DNA of 64,000 nucleotides from Liolophura sinensis. Lineage: Eukaryota; Mollusca; Polyplacophora; Chitonida; Chitonidae. A model generated the notes under the pieces. That model worked only from the letters and a program-made list of their open reading frames with translations, made no database searches and was not told the origin of the DNA. The DNA lies in NCBI RefSeq assembly GCF_032854445.1, contig NC_088305.1, positions 28,422,628 through 28,486,627 on the forward strand, in the 5' to 3' direction. Each line of letters opens with the position of its first letter. Position 1 is the stretch's first letter. Shown here one piece after another: positions 32,401 through 59,849 of this stretch. The translations under genes were made by a program, and so were the position numbers.

Positions 32401-33276
32401 GTAAAACCAGAGCAGCGACGACAGTGTGACAGACATACCGTATAGAGGGTAAAACCAGAGCAGCGACGACAGTGTGACAGATGTACAGTGTGGAGAGTAA
32501 AACCAGAGGAGCGACGACAGTGGCAAATAGTCACACATAACAAATACGGCCTCTTGTCAAATTAACCTCAGTCAGGACTTTATTCTAACTGTACATTTAA
32601 ATGCATACATAGCAGCAAATTACACATCACCTAACATCATGGTTTAAACAGAATTAAACACATCTATTCTTAAGCAAAGTTGACTGGCGTCCAACATACA
32701 AATGGCCTATAACATATCTGAGAACACCCTCACCAAACAGGTGCATGTCATATCTGAATTTGTTTAAAATCCTTACTGAAATGGGTTCACACGCTGTCTA
32801 AAATGTGTTCCGAACCCACATGAAACAGATTCAAATCGGGGCCTCCGTGGCCGAGGGTGTTAGCACGCCAGCACAGCGCAATGACCCAGGAACCTCCCAC
32901 CAATTCGGTCGCTGTGAGTTCAAGTCCAGCTCGTGCTGGCTTCCTCTCCGACCTTCGTGGAAGGCCTTCCAGCAGCCTGCGGATGGTTATCGGTTTCCAA
33001 CGGGCTTTGCCCGGTTTCCTACCACCATAATGCTGCCTGCAGTCTTATAAGTGAAATATTTTTGAGAATGGCTTAAAACAATAAATAATAAAAAATGAAA
33101 CAAAAAAACTAAAAAAAAAAAACTAAAAATAAATAAATAAATAAATTCAAATCCTTACAGAAATGAATTTTAATTCTACCAGAAATTAATTCAGATTCTA
33201 TACTAAGGATGGCTAACAATATCCTACCTGAGACTATCGTTGTCAGACAGAGTAACACCAGGTATAGCGTTGACAT
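29244..33276 (-). CDS. Secreted Ig-domain protein, first two coding exons
   Basis: Exon 33276-33228 encodes MSTLYLVLLCLTTIVSG, a clean signal peptide. Exon 29498-29244 adds AQVEVHVDRSPVTATVGRML, RLNCAIPGYDLIVHPMFARW and ERR...SVSLIPGDYTSWYPLTLR. Phases match (1 to 1), giving 101 codons. The pattern RLNCAIPG followed 14 residues later by W and then LTL is that of an immunoglobulin-like domain up to strand E. The second Ig cysteine (DxGxYxC) should lie in the next exon, which was not found. If the donor is not used, the frame ends eight residues on at a stop. Secreted or membrane Ig proteins act in adhesion or recognition; the family is not known. Confidence 0.75.
29830..31800 (+). repeat. 17-bp minisatellite in the Ig gene intron
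   Basis: About 2 kb of TTCTTGGTTCTACCTGG-like 17-base units, with variants TTCTTAGTTCTACGTGG and inserted GTTCTACA. Local blocks repeat at a higher order, for example 31620-31690 and 31680-31745. It fills half of the intron between the signal-peptide and Ig exons. Confidence 0.95.
32145..32640 (+). repeat. 48-bp tandem array with MITE A subterminal sequence
   Basis: About eight copies of a 48-base unit, ACAGTATAGAGAGTAAAACC, AGAGCAGCGACGACAGTGTG and ACAGACGT. The array is followed at 32520-32640 by GGCAAATAGTCACACATAAC, ACGGCCTCTTGTCAAATTAA and CCTCAGTCAGGACTTTATTC. The latter is the interior of the TIR element, so an element end appears to have been amplified in place. Confidence 0.9.
32838..33150 (+). 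mobile_element. SINE family A, full-length copy
   Basis: Starts GGGGCCTCCGTGGCCGAGGG, has a box B-like GTGAGTTCAAGTCCAGC and the conserved CCCGGTTTCCTACCACCATA and AAGTGAAATATTTTTGAG, and ends in an A-rich (AAAT)n tail. It lies about 80 bases downstream of the Ig gene exon 1 donor. Confidence 0.9.
33228..33276 (-). CDS. Ig gene exon 1: signal peptide
   Basis: ATG at 33276 gives MSTLYLVLLCLTTIVSG, with likely cleavage after the Gly encoded across the junction; the donor is GTAGGA. An in-frame ATG upstream at 33363 would place 29 mostly polar residues before the leader, so the internal ATG is preferred. Confidence 0.78.
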
Positions 33277-33769
33277 TCTGACCGAAATGAACAGGTGCGT
33301 GTTATTTCTCTTGGTCTGTGTGACTGACCGGAGTCCCAGATAACGAAATGGCACAAAATACATCGCCTATTTCTGTCCTTAGATTTGATATCTAGACCGG
33401 TTTTGCCCTAGTTCTTCTGACAGTTTGGAAAGGACATGCAGGTATCGTTATTTGTTTATTTCTTTGGCTCAAAGACTCTCATTCATAAAAAGTGTATTCA
33501 GGAGCCTCTGCAGTCTACTTCTTCAAAACAATGAACTAACATTTCTCACAGTTTGGAAAAAAATAAAAGCCTTACAAACCTGAAGTCGGAAAAATTAAAT
33601 TATTATAAAATGAACGGATAATAAAGCAATGTGCCAGACATTTCTTTTAAAAGAAACAACACTTGACCAGTTCATCGATATAAAGAACCCCATCCAAAAT
33701 TTAAAAAGAGAACACATTTTGTTTTTGAGAAATTGTAACATATTTTAAAAAACACGCTCAACCAGCAAG

Positions 33770-33880
33770 TGGAAAACACTGCTATTTTATTAATTTTGAC
33801 CAATTAAGTACGAGTTATTTCTACAGCACCGCCATTTTATTAATTTTGACCAATTAGATACGAGTTATTTCAACAGCTCA
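33770..33880 (+). repeat. Two-copy tandem duplication of about 48 bp
   Basis: ATTTTATTAATTTTGACCAA and TTAAGTACGAGTTATTTC, followed by ACAGC, occurs twice in succession. It is a young duplication with few differences. Confidence 0.85.
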
Positions 33881-33997
33881 AGAACTCACCTGTGAGGTCA
33901 CGTCATCCCTGTTTTGCCTTTTACCTACATACATGTACCCTGAAAATGTACGAGTGACTCAACAGTGTGCATCCGTTTTTTTTTTCTGCCATGGCAT

Positions 33998-34070
33998 ACC
34001 CGTTTGTTTTATTGGGTTAGTGTTTTACGCCGTACTCAAGAATATTTCACTTATACGAAGGCGGTATATT
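33998..34070 (-). mobile_element. SINE family A fragment
   Basis: GTGTTTTACGCCGTACTCAA and GAATATTTCACTTATACGAA match the family A 3' segment; the rest is lost. Confidence 0.75.
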
Positions 34071-34737
34071 ACTTTGCCTCGAAAGAACTCCATATTAAAA
34101 GTTCATTTATAGAGTTACTAAACACCCTCAGAAAAAAATGGTTATGGCCCTTTAGTTATATTTCCACAAATCGTCAGGAATACTTGAGATTATATTTATT
34201 TCTTTTACAGAAAACTATGAAATGCAAGTACAACTACAGTCCTTCTGATCTGAATCAGGAGGTTGGTGAGGTAGATGTACCCCAAAAGAAAAGGCGCAGG
34301 TAAAGAGCAATACGGAGCTCTGGTTTGTTCCAGCTCTGTGGAGCACTTTGGAGCTGTTAAAAATGTTTATGACTTAACTTCGTGTTTAGAGTAAAACGTC
34401 GACTATCAGGTACGTGAAGGGCGCCAGCAGAAACAGGCAGGGAAAATCACCGCACACCGTAGAGAATTAGGGGCAAGCGAAGTCATGCAGTGAGGTAACT
34501 TTGCTGGCTGCAAGTATATACTATCTCATTGATCTATGGCCAGTCGGTAGCGGCGAGAGATAAATTAATGAATGAAACAATTAATAAAAATAAACTACAT
34601 GCGTTTCATTTTTCATGCTGCATGGTGAATATTCCCCCAAAATGTTTCATTCGTACGGCTCGCTGTTACACATTTAATATTTCCAGAGCTAGCAAAGGTG
34701 TATCGGTCAGGTCGCGTACGAAAGGTTTGGCACATTG

Positions 34738-34905
34738 ATTTATTTGATTGGTGTTTTACGCCGTACTCAAGAATACTCCACTCATAAGATGGCGGCTATG
34801 ATTATGGTGGGAGAAAACCGGGTAGAACCCGCGAGAAACCCACGACTATCCGCAGGTTGTTGGGAGACACCTTCCCACCTACGGTCAGAGGTGTATGAAG
34901 ATGAA
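34738..34905 (-). mobile_element. SINE family A, 5'-truncated
   Basis: TTTATTTGATTGGTGTTTTA, CGCCGTACTCAAGAATACTC, ATTATGGTGGGAGAAAACCG and CGCAGGTTGTTGGGAGAC follow the family A body; the tRNA-like head is absent. Confidence 0.85.
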
Positions 34906-35269
34906 ACTCATTTTATGCATTCCTTATGACAACCAGATCACTGAAAGCTAATTCTGAAATTATCTTAAATTATCGTGACCGATAAAATTAGTTTTGGGGT
35001 ACTTTCCAACCCACCCCGAGAAGGCTGTGCACGGGTGACGTACCTAAGAATCACCATTTTGACGTTTTCATACATAGTTCTGTATATTCAATGTGTCAAA
35101 CCTTTCGTACATGACCTGACCGAGAAACCTCTGGTAGCTCCCGGGCTATAAAATTTGGACAGTTATTTCTTAAACTTTGTTTGATCATAATTGTTTAATG
35201 ACAGGAAATTTAAATTTACCTATAATTCCCTGATTTACGGAGGCGTAAAATGGACATGGTGGTTTTTGG

Positions 35270-35660
35270 CTTTTTTTACTGTGCTTTTTAAAAACAATTT
35301 CCACTTTTCCAGTCGTAATTTTTCTTTTTTTTTTAAACGTAACCTCTCTAAAAGAAAACCTCCCAGAAAAAAAGAGATCGGGTGGGAGTTTTTTCCTTCT
35401 TTTAACACACGGAAAAATAAGAAAAACTCCAAGAAAAAGAGTTTGAGTGAGAGTTTTTATTTTTTTTAAGCTGAGGGAAAAAAGAAAAAGAAAAACTCCA
35501 AGAAAAAGATATCGGGTCGAGTGATAGTGTCGCATACACCTATGAGATTTTCTTTTCTTAGGTCTGCTAAAAACAGAAAAATCTCGAAGCCGATCTCTTT
35601 TTCTAGGAGTTTTTTTTCCTGCGCCTGATTTAAAAAAAAAAACACATACTGCAAAAGCGG
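35270..35660. repeat. A/T-rich region with diverged internal repeats
   Basis: Repeated blocks AGAAAAACTCCAAGAAAAAG (about 35420 and 35490), CTCCCAGAAAAAAAGAGATC and, in inverse order, GATCTCTTTTTCTAGGAG (about 35593). These form direct and inverted low-complexity repeats. Short overlapping frames with Lys/Phe-rich products are artefacts. Confidence 0.6.
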
Positions 35661-36264
35661 AAACACTAAAAACGCACAGCTAAAAGAACAAAGAGAAAGA
35701 AAACCGGCATGACACTTTGACGGCTCCGTATTACGTATAGTAATTAGCCGTGGTGATATAAATGGGTTGCACGTGCAGAATGCTATAGTCATTATATATC
35801 GGATTTGGTATGAATCCTAAAACTGGCCTATTCACAATGACAGATACTACAGTGGCTATATATGCACTCAAATGCCAATGATTTTATTTATTTGATTGGT
35901 GTTGTCCTTCTAACTATAAAGGAACGAATTTTTGTTCACCTGTTCATGGATTGTCTGGCACAAGCATTCATCAAATGGACTTTACATTTGCCAGGTGTAT
36001 CCCTGAGAACCCGCAAAAAGTGCAGTGTATTGCGCAGATAAATTAGGAAATGGTTACAGTACAAACAGGCGCTGGAATAGTTGATTAAAATATATACATT
36101 TTACCTATGTATTAAATCATCCGTTTTAGTTCTTTCATAATAATGAAATACAATACTCAGAGCTAGTTAAATATGTATCTTGTTTTGTCTTCCACGCGTT
36201 GGCTAAAGTCACTCACGAATGCGTAGCCTACACCGCCTGTTGACATAAGCATCAGTTATTACAA

Positions 36265-36579
36265 ATGCTACATGGGTTCGTTAAAGAATATGCCGTATCC
36301 TCTCGGCTTTCAAATGTTAGAGAAGTCCTTGAAAAAAGATGGGGAGGTTATCGATGTTTCCTGTGGGAAGAAGCGCTGGCAAATCTCAGGAAAACATCAG
36401 AATATTTGAAGTCCGATCTCGGAAAATCAATAACATCACGTGACCACGAACCACAATGGCAGCGCGCTGCCGACAAACTATTCAGAGCCGTACTTCGTAG
36501 GCTTCTTCATCTGCTAGATGCCTTAAAACTTGGATTCAGTTGCTCGAGCGGAAGAAGGATAAAAATTGGATTTGATTGA
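36265..36579 (+). CDS. Unrecognised 104-codon open frame
   Basis: Reads MLHGFVKEYAVSSRLSNVRE, then VLEKRWGGYRCFLWEEALAN and further charged helical-looking sequence (RAADKLFRAVLRRLLHLLDA), ending at TGA. Composition is more protein-like than the neighbouring repeat frames. No family is recognised, no splice partners are seen and it has no promoter motif. It could be a chance frame or a relic exon. Confidence 0.2.
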   Translation: MLHGFVKEYAVSSRLSNVREVLEKRWGGYRCFLWEEALANLRKTSEYLKSDLGKSITSRDHEPQWQRAADKLFRAVLRRLLHLLDALKLGFSCSSGRRIKIGFD

Positions 36580-37064
36580 TAAGAGATCCAGACTATATCG
36601 ATCGGAATTCCCGGCAAATAGCTCCACGCTCCGCACAGTCGTGTCCATTACTCAGCTCTACATGTATATGGCTTACCGCGTCTACTTTTGAAATATAATG
36701 TTCGTCAGATTTCGCACAAAGGATATAACTTCATATGGGTTCGGATACCAGTCAGATGCTCTTTGTGTTCCCTCTCCGCCTATTAGAGATCCTCTGTTCG
36801 TGGAAATGTGTTTTCCACCCTCTCTTTCTTCCACATATGTAGGCTGTATAGGCCTAGGAGGTAAAAAGTCGTCCACCGTATGAAATCAATTCTGATTTTC
36901 CGCTCATATGCTTCACGGTTTTTGATCATTTGCTTCCGATCATTAATACGAATGGTTTGTTTAAGATCGTTCAACAAATTGAATATGTTAAATCCGTGAG
37001 AATTGTTGTATATGAAGTTGAGAGCTTCTGGGTTAGTCTGTAGACGTAAAAGAATTATGGACAC

Positions 37065-37160
37065 TGTGTCCTCTCACCATGCCGCTGCCTGTTGTTGTAT
37101 AAGTAAAATATCCTTGAGTCTCGCGTAAAATGCCAATGAAATAAAAAATCAATCAATACA
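37065..37160 (+). mobile_element. SINE family A, 3' fragment
   Basis: CACCATGCCGCTGCCTGTTG, TATAAGTAAAATATCCTTGA and CGCGTAAAATGCCAATGAAA match the family A tail region with an A-rich end. Confidence 0.7.
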
Positions 37161-37474
37161 GCAAAGAAACAGTGACTTTATCACCTGACTAAAATCTATC
37201 AATAAAACATTAGCCTTATTAGCAGAATTAGGACATCATAACAAATTGAAGCTGTCACATTTGTCTAGGACTAAAGATACTCCCCGTGGAAATTTTGCCA
37301 CGTAACATAATGTTGCCATGGTAACCGTTAAATAAGAAGAGATGAAATTTGACAAAAATGTCTTCGTTCTTTTGAGTGTTAGAAGTTGAATAAATAAATA
37401 AATAAATAAAAAATAAAAAAAATGAATAAACAAATAAATGATTAAATGTATGATTTGTGTTTAATGTAAAAGTT

Positions 37475-37720
37475 ACTACAGAACAGGGAGTAAAACCTGA
37501 GCATGCAGAAAAGACAGTCTGAGACACGTAGTCTCGCGTACCTGGTGAAATCCGACCTTGTGTCAGTTTATCTTAGTTAGGGCTTTATTCTAACTGTTCA
37601 TGTAAATGATTAAATGGTTCCAATTTACACGCCTTTAGCACGATTGCTTAAATAGAATTAGATAAAAAGCAGTGTTGTTTATTGCAATTTATTGTATCGT
37701 GTCCTCGTCACATTTAATAA
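37475..37720 (+). mobile_element. MITE A copy, one end
   Basis: GGGAGTAAAACCTGAGCATG, then CGCGTACCTGGTGAAATCCG, TTTATCTTAGTTAGGGCTTT and ATTCTAACTGTTCATGTAAA. The interior continues through TTTAGCACGATTGCTTAAAT, as at 54150-54180 (CACAGAACCGTGGTTTAAGC). Confidence 0.65.
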
Positions 37721-37754
37721 ACATTAAACAAGAACTCAAGAAATTTCAAGCGTA

Positions 37755-37905
37755 TCAGAGAGTCCGCTTTATGGGTGGGGGAAACTGGTGAGAACCTGCA
37801 TCAAAAAGGCACCAGAGGGGTCTCCTGGCGTAAAGACGGCGCGAGCGGGATTTGAACCCCGTGATCTCTTTGGCCAAGAGCCAACCGGAATTGGTGCCAC
37901 AATCT
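37755..37905 (-). mobile_element. Possible tRNA-derived SINE relic
   Basis: The minus strand contains GGCTCTTGGCCAAAGAGATC and then GGGGTTCAAATCCCGCTCGC, a good box B-like element, but box A is poor and no full cloverleaf is formed by eye. Interpreted as a SINE head rather than a tRNA gene. Confidence 0.4.
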
Positions 37906-38659
37906 CCAAAAAAGTCTGAACAAAAAAAAAAATACCTTAATATTTTTGAAAATATAGGAGAGACACAGGTATATGTAACATCCGTTATATCAAATCAATC
38001 ATTTATTTTATCACACTCTATTTTAAGAATGCCTGGGCGAAATTCCTATTTTATTGTTAATGCTCTTAGCCTATGTGCCAGGGAGAAATAAACTAACCAA
38101 TCAGGAGCGTGATAAAACACATTATCCAATACCCCCTGAATACTCGGAAACCGGTCAATGTCCCAAGCTTTACTGATTGCAGTTGAACTCACTCACTCGT
38201 GTATAAGGGGACATCAACGTGTGAAACTAGGCATGGAAAAAGTGAAGAAATTTGTGAATTATTAAAACATCGACGAGACATGGTCCTAATTTTCAAGCAT
38301 CGTCAGTAAAAGAAACTCCTACAACACATATACATGTATGCTGAAGTCAGAACTGTGTAAAACACTGCCAGCAGATAGGAAACTCAGAAGAACTGATTTT
38401 CTTTCACTAATGGTCATGTTACGCTTTGTCGCTTCTGATCGTTTGTCATTAGCATGGCAGCTATAACACTATTCCATCTTGCAAATGAGTGACTCAAAAG
38501 AAATCTGAAGAAATGGAATATGAGTAGTAAACCTGTTCGATATTTCCAGCTCAAGGTCTTACTTTACCTCTGGAAGAAAATTCCCTGAATTTTTTAAAAA
38601 GTCTGTTAAGGGTGCTTTAGGTATATAGATTATAGTCTTATCTCACATTAACTGATTTA

Positions 38660-38715
38660 TATTTATTTATTTATTTATTTATTTATTTGATTGGTGTTTT
38701 ACGCCGTACTCAACT
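38660..38715 (-). mobile_element. SINE family A tail fragment
   Basis: (ATTT)n followed by TTGATTGGTGTTTTACGCCG and TACTCAA; only the tail end is left. Confidence 0.75.
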
Positions 38716-38747
38716 TATTTATAATTTGACTATGAATACAATTAAGA

Positions 38748-38890
38748 CGTACAGCCTAGACAGAAAAACCAGAGCAGCGACGACAGTGTGATAGCTGGCA
38801 AATGGTCACACGTAACCGGTGAAATAAGGCCTCTTATCAATTTACCACAGTTAGGGTTTTATTCTATTAACTGTTCATTCTAAATGTTTA
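38748..38890 (+). mobile_element. MITE A, single end
   Basis: AGCCTAGACAGAAAAACCAG, AGCAGCGACGACAGTGTGAT, AGCTGGCAAATGGTCACACG and TAACCGGTGAAATAAGGCC, running into CAATTTACCACAGTTAGGGT. This is one copy of the unit that is tandemly repeated at 27520-28190, in its element context. Confidence 0.8.
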
Positions 38891-38935
38891 TTCTAAATGG
38901 TGAAACAGTAGCAAATTACACTCTACGTTAGGTAG

Positions 38936-39043
<108 letters not shown>

Positions 39044-39120
39044 TTCAAAACATTCGCGGCTCCAAACCAGAAATCATCGAAATTATGACACAAGTAGTCT
39101 GATGGTACAAAATGACGTTG

Positions 39121-39308
39121 GATTTATTTATTTATTTATTTATTATTTATTTATTTATTTGATTGGTATTTTACGCCGTACTCAAGAATATCTCAAATAT
39201 GCGACGGCGGCCTGCATTATACGGTGGGAAGAAACCGTGCAGAGCCCTCGGGAACCCACGGTCATCCGCAGGTTGCTGTCTGAACGTCCGGCGAGGAAAC
39301 CAGCATGA
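39121..39308 (-). mobile_element. SINE family A, 5'-truncated
   Basis: (ATTT)n, TTGATTGGTATTTTACGCCG, TACTCAAGAATATCTCAAAT, GTGGGAAGAAACCGTGCAGA and CCGCAGGTTGCTGTCTG; the tRNA-like head is lost. Confidence 0.85.
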
Positions 39309-39309
39309 A

Positions 39310-40530
39310 TTTCACGTTGGAGAAATTTCATGAACCATGAGTTTTAGGTGACTTAATGTACACATTAAAAACTACAGGACTTGTAATGTTCTGAAGGCAT
39401 TGCAACATTATGAAATAGAATTTTGAAGCAATTTTATAAAATTCTGGGTAAACGTACACCATAATAAATTAAAGCGCTAATGATCACCTATGTAACGATA
39501 CTTCAAAATGACATTCCTTTATACGTACAAAAAGATATTCTAAAAATTGTTATCTTTTTGGAAGTGTTTATGCAATTTTTGATTAAACTTTATACAGGTA
39601 AATCTATGTAATAATTAAGGAAACGACAATACCGATGGGAACTGTCTGGTGTTCGATGTCTGCAGAGCTTGAACTTGGGAATTAATTCTTCTGATGAAAA
39701 CAACCTGGTACTGTAAGGCGGAGAATCGGCCCCAGAGTGGTACGATTTATGTACAGTATGAAGATCAACGTTAACCAGAAAGATATCTTTACTGAAAGTT
39801 TCCTGTGTGTATTTTTACGTGCTGTTAACGTTTCGTGTTGCTTAACGTTTGTCTTTATATGTAAAAAATAAACTTTTTAATGTGATCAGTTTTGTCATAC
39901 TTTGGCAACTTTAAAATCCATATTTCTGCAACAGTCTGTCAGTCATCCTCCATAGTATAGTGAACTAACGAAGTCACTATAGAGAACAGGTTTGAGGAAA
40001 AGTTCGAATATTTGTGAGGTTATTTTTTTCTGTGGCAAAGTCCTTTTTGTGCGATGCGACTAAAGATTTTGGCTGTATTGCAATTAATAAGTGTTATCAT
40101 GAAGTAGAGTGGATAATTGTTAAGCCATGGTATGACGTAATGTGTGGCAACTATAGCAAAATCATACGTGAATCCTGGTTCAGAGCACCTGTGGTCCTCT
40201 AGCTACCGTTCACATTAACATGTTATGCGTAGCGGAGGTATAGGCTAAACATTTGTTATAGGTCTATGTGTATTTAATTGATTGGTGCATAACTCTCAAG
40301 AATTTTTCGGAAAGTTACATTTGTGGTGCAGTGATTTTCCCCACTCTACAGTGTCTAATGCGAAAACAAAGATATTTCAGTGTGACTGAAGCAGGCTGCC
40401 AGTTTTTCATTTTTATGGGCTACACATTGCTTCAATGCATTCTTGTCATATAACAGGAAAGGGAAGTAAAACAGAAAAATAGCCTTACGAGTGTGTCAGC
40501 AGCTGTCAATCACAGCTATAGTCAGTTTCG
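39310..40530. other. Intergenic stretch, nothing recognised
   Basis: AT-rich sequence with only short frames that lack motifs. No SINE, minisatellite or exon-like signal was seen. Confidence 0.5.
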
Positions 40531-40539
40531 CTTCTTGAG

Positions 40540-40672
40540 GTGCACAGTTTCGGCCGTACGTGGGAAGGTCAGGCAGCAACCTGCGGATGGTTGTCTGTAT
40601 AAGTGAAATATTCTTGAGTAAACACCAATCAAATAAATAAAGAAATAAAAAAAAAAAATAAATAAATAAATA
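40540..40672 (+). mobile_element. SINE family A, internally deleted
   Basis: CGGCCGTACGTGGGAAGGTC, AGCAACCTGCGGATGGTTGT and then directly CTGTATAAGTGAAATATTCT and the AAATAAATAAAG tail. The GGTTTCCTCCCACC segment is deleted. Confidence 0.8.
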
Positions 40673-41766
40673 TAGGCACCATTCCTAGCTTAAACGTCAT
40701 TGTTGTGTCTGAGCCAATTCATTGTTTGTTTGTGTGTTTATTTCTTCATTCACCAACAGTCAGAATCCAAATGTATACAATATACAATAAAATTCAAGAA
40801 AGAAGATATTAGCGGACATTTATAATTGTATGACATGGCTGAATGACGACGATGCGGGAATTTAGATGTGAGAAATATTGGAGGTCCGGATGGACCTGTT
40901 ACTTCCAGTTTGAGTTAAATGTATATACATGTACGTAAAGAACAGAACTATAGAAGGCATATACATGAATACCGACGTGACAAGAAACATGGCTGGCTGA
41001 AGTTGATATGGAATACGTTTAGTTGGTTGTCCTATAATTTGTTCTTTAAATAAGGAAAGAGAGGTGACAACTTTAATGTATTGCAAAATATTGTTCCAGC
41101 AGAAACTTACCTTTTTCTAACAATAAGTGGACATAAAAAAACCGAAACAGTTTGTGTGCATAGGGCAACAGGAAACATGTTTATCGGAATGGATTCCATA
41201 CGTTGTCGATGTACAAAGACTTATGGCGTTGACTGTTGAAACACAGATTGTCGCAGGCGATAAGCTGTTAAATGAGAACATGGTTGAAAGGTTATCGTTT
41301 TTGCTTTAAGTTTTGCATTTCTCAAATGACTGTCCTATCAAACAGCGCTGAGAACAGGCTTGGCGCGGACGCGGGAAACCATGCAAACAATATGGCTGTT
41401 CGGCGCTCTAATAAAGATAGAGGAAACCTTACGACTGCGGTCCTTTTGAAGGGGAATATGATATCGGCTTGCGCTAATCTAATGGGGGGAGACTTTAATA
41501 TTGAGTTAGTCAACGGCTGTGCCCATTGGACGAAACCAGTCGGTGGCTCAGAGAGCGAAACCTTAAAACTTCGATCTAGGGGAACATATTAAATCATGGC
41601 GCCCAGCTTCTCTCGTTAGATAGATAGCCGCTTTTAAAAGCTTCCAAATTGCATTTGCATGGGGAGTTGATTTGAGTAAAAGAGCTATATCTCCTTTTTG
41701 GTATTACTAGGGGGTGCCCATAAGCCTTAACTTTTTGGAATCTATCAAAAAATTTGCTAAGCAAAT

Positions 41767-58977
<17,211 letters not shown>

Positions 58978-59316
58978 GGCACTATCTGGTCAACAGACAT
59001 GTTGCTTATGGGCTAACTGACGAGACCAAAACTGAAGCATTGAGTGGCGTAATTTCGTGAAGAAATTTCTTCCTTGTTTCATTGTTGGAAAAAAAAATGT
59101 GCGATCTGTTTCCGGCAAATCACAATTATGAAAGTGCTATAAAATAGTCCATGCGCCATCAAAATTGAATCAAATATATGCATTTCGCTCGCAGCTTTTT
59201 CCCCCCAGAGCGGAAGGCTTGAACAACTTTGTTTATATGAACAACAGATGAACTCATCAGTTGTTTAAGCAGTTTGTTGAAATGAAAAGTAGTACTCAGA
59301 CCATCCCGTATACAAT

Positions 59317-59318
<2 letters not shown>

Positions 59319-59355
<37 letters not shown>
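59319..59355 (+). repeat. (GT)n microsatellite in arx 3' flank
   Basis: About 18 GT dinucleotides, 340 bases after the arx stop and probably in its 3' UTR. Confidence 0.95.
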
Positions 59356-59357
<2 letters not shown>

Positions 59358-59834
59358 ATTGTAATGAGAGATCGACTGTAACAGGAGAGTTAGGCAAGTG
59401 ATTGTGGCTTTTCAACTGGCCGGAATGTTCAGGGTTTGGGGCGGCAGAGAAACCTTTGTTGCTCCTTTAAAACCAATTTAAAATCAGTTGTAAGGAAAAA
59501 GAAAAACATCCCAACACCGCTTTAAATCTGTTCTGCCAGCACCCTGTGGATTGTGTTGTGTTTTCCTTGGTTTTTCCACCGCAATGCCCGGTTTCCTAAC
59601 ACCAGAATTCTTGCGTTTTTGTAGTCCTTCAGCCGATCTGGTCTGGGCTTATCTATTTAACAAAAACTCTTAAAGGAGAAGAAAACATAAAAATGATGCC
59701 AAAGTTAGATGAAAGAGCATTAAGACTTATTTGCAGACATGGAAAATATTGAAAATATTTTTGTATGGTGGGTATTTGGGACCACCTTTTGGTATTGATC
59801 ATCATTGCATAATAATGTTCAAATTATGCACTAT

Positions 59835-59840
59835 AATAAA
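59835..59840 (+). terminator. Candidate polyadenylation signal for arx
   Basis: AATAAA 858 bases after the arx stop codon. A second AATAAA at 60868-60873 is an alternative. No transcript evidence is available to choose. Confidence 0.35.
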
Positions 59841-59849
59841 TATATTTGA

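Noticed and set aside
35185-35535. Lys/Phe-rich overlapping frames on both strands
   Set aside because: Low-complexity A/T-rich DNA with internal repeats; no domain and no conserved frame.
37755-37905. tRNA gene on the minus strand with a good box B
   Set aside because: No matching acceptor stem or clear box A could be found by eye.
41272-41592. Plus-strand frame of 106 codons just upstream of arx as an extra coding exon
   Set aside because: No donor joining it to exon 1 in frame and no homeobox-protein motif; more likely promoter or 5' UTR sequence.
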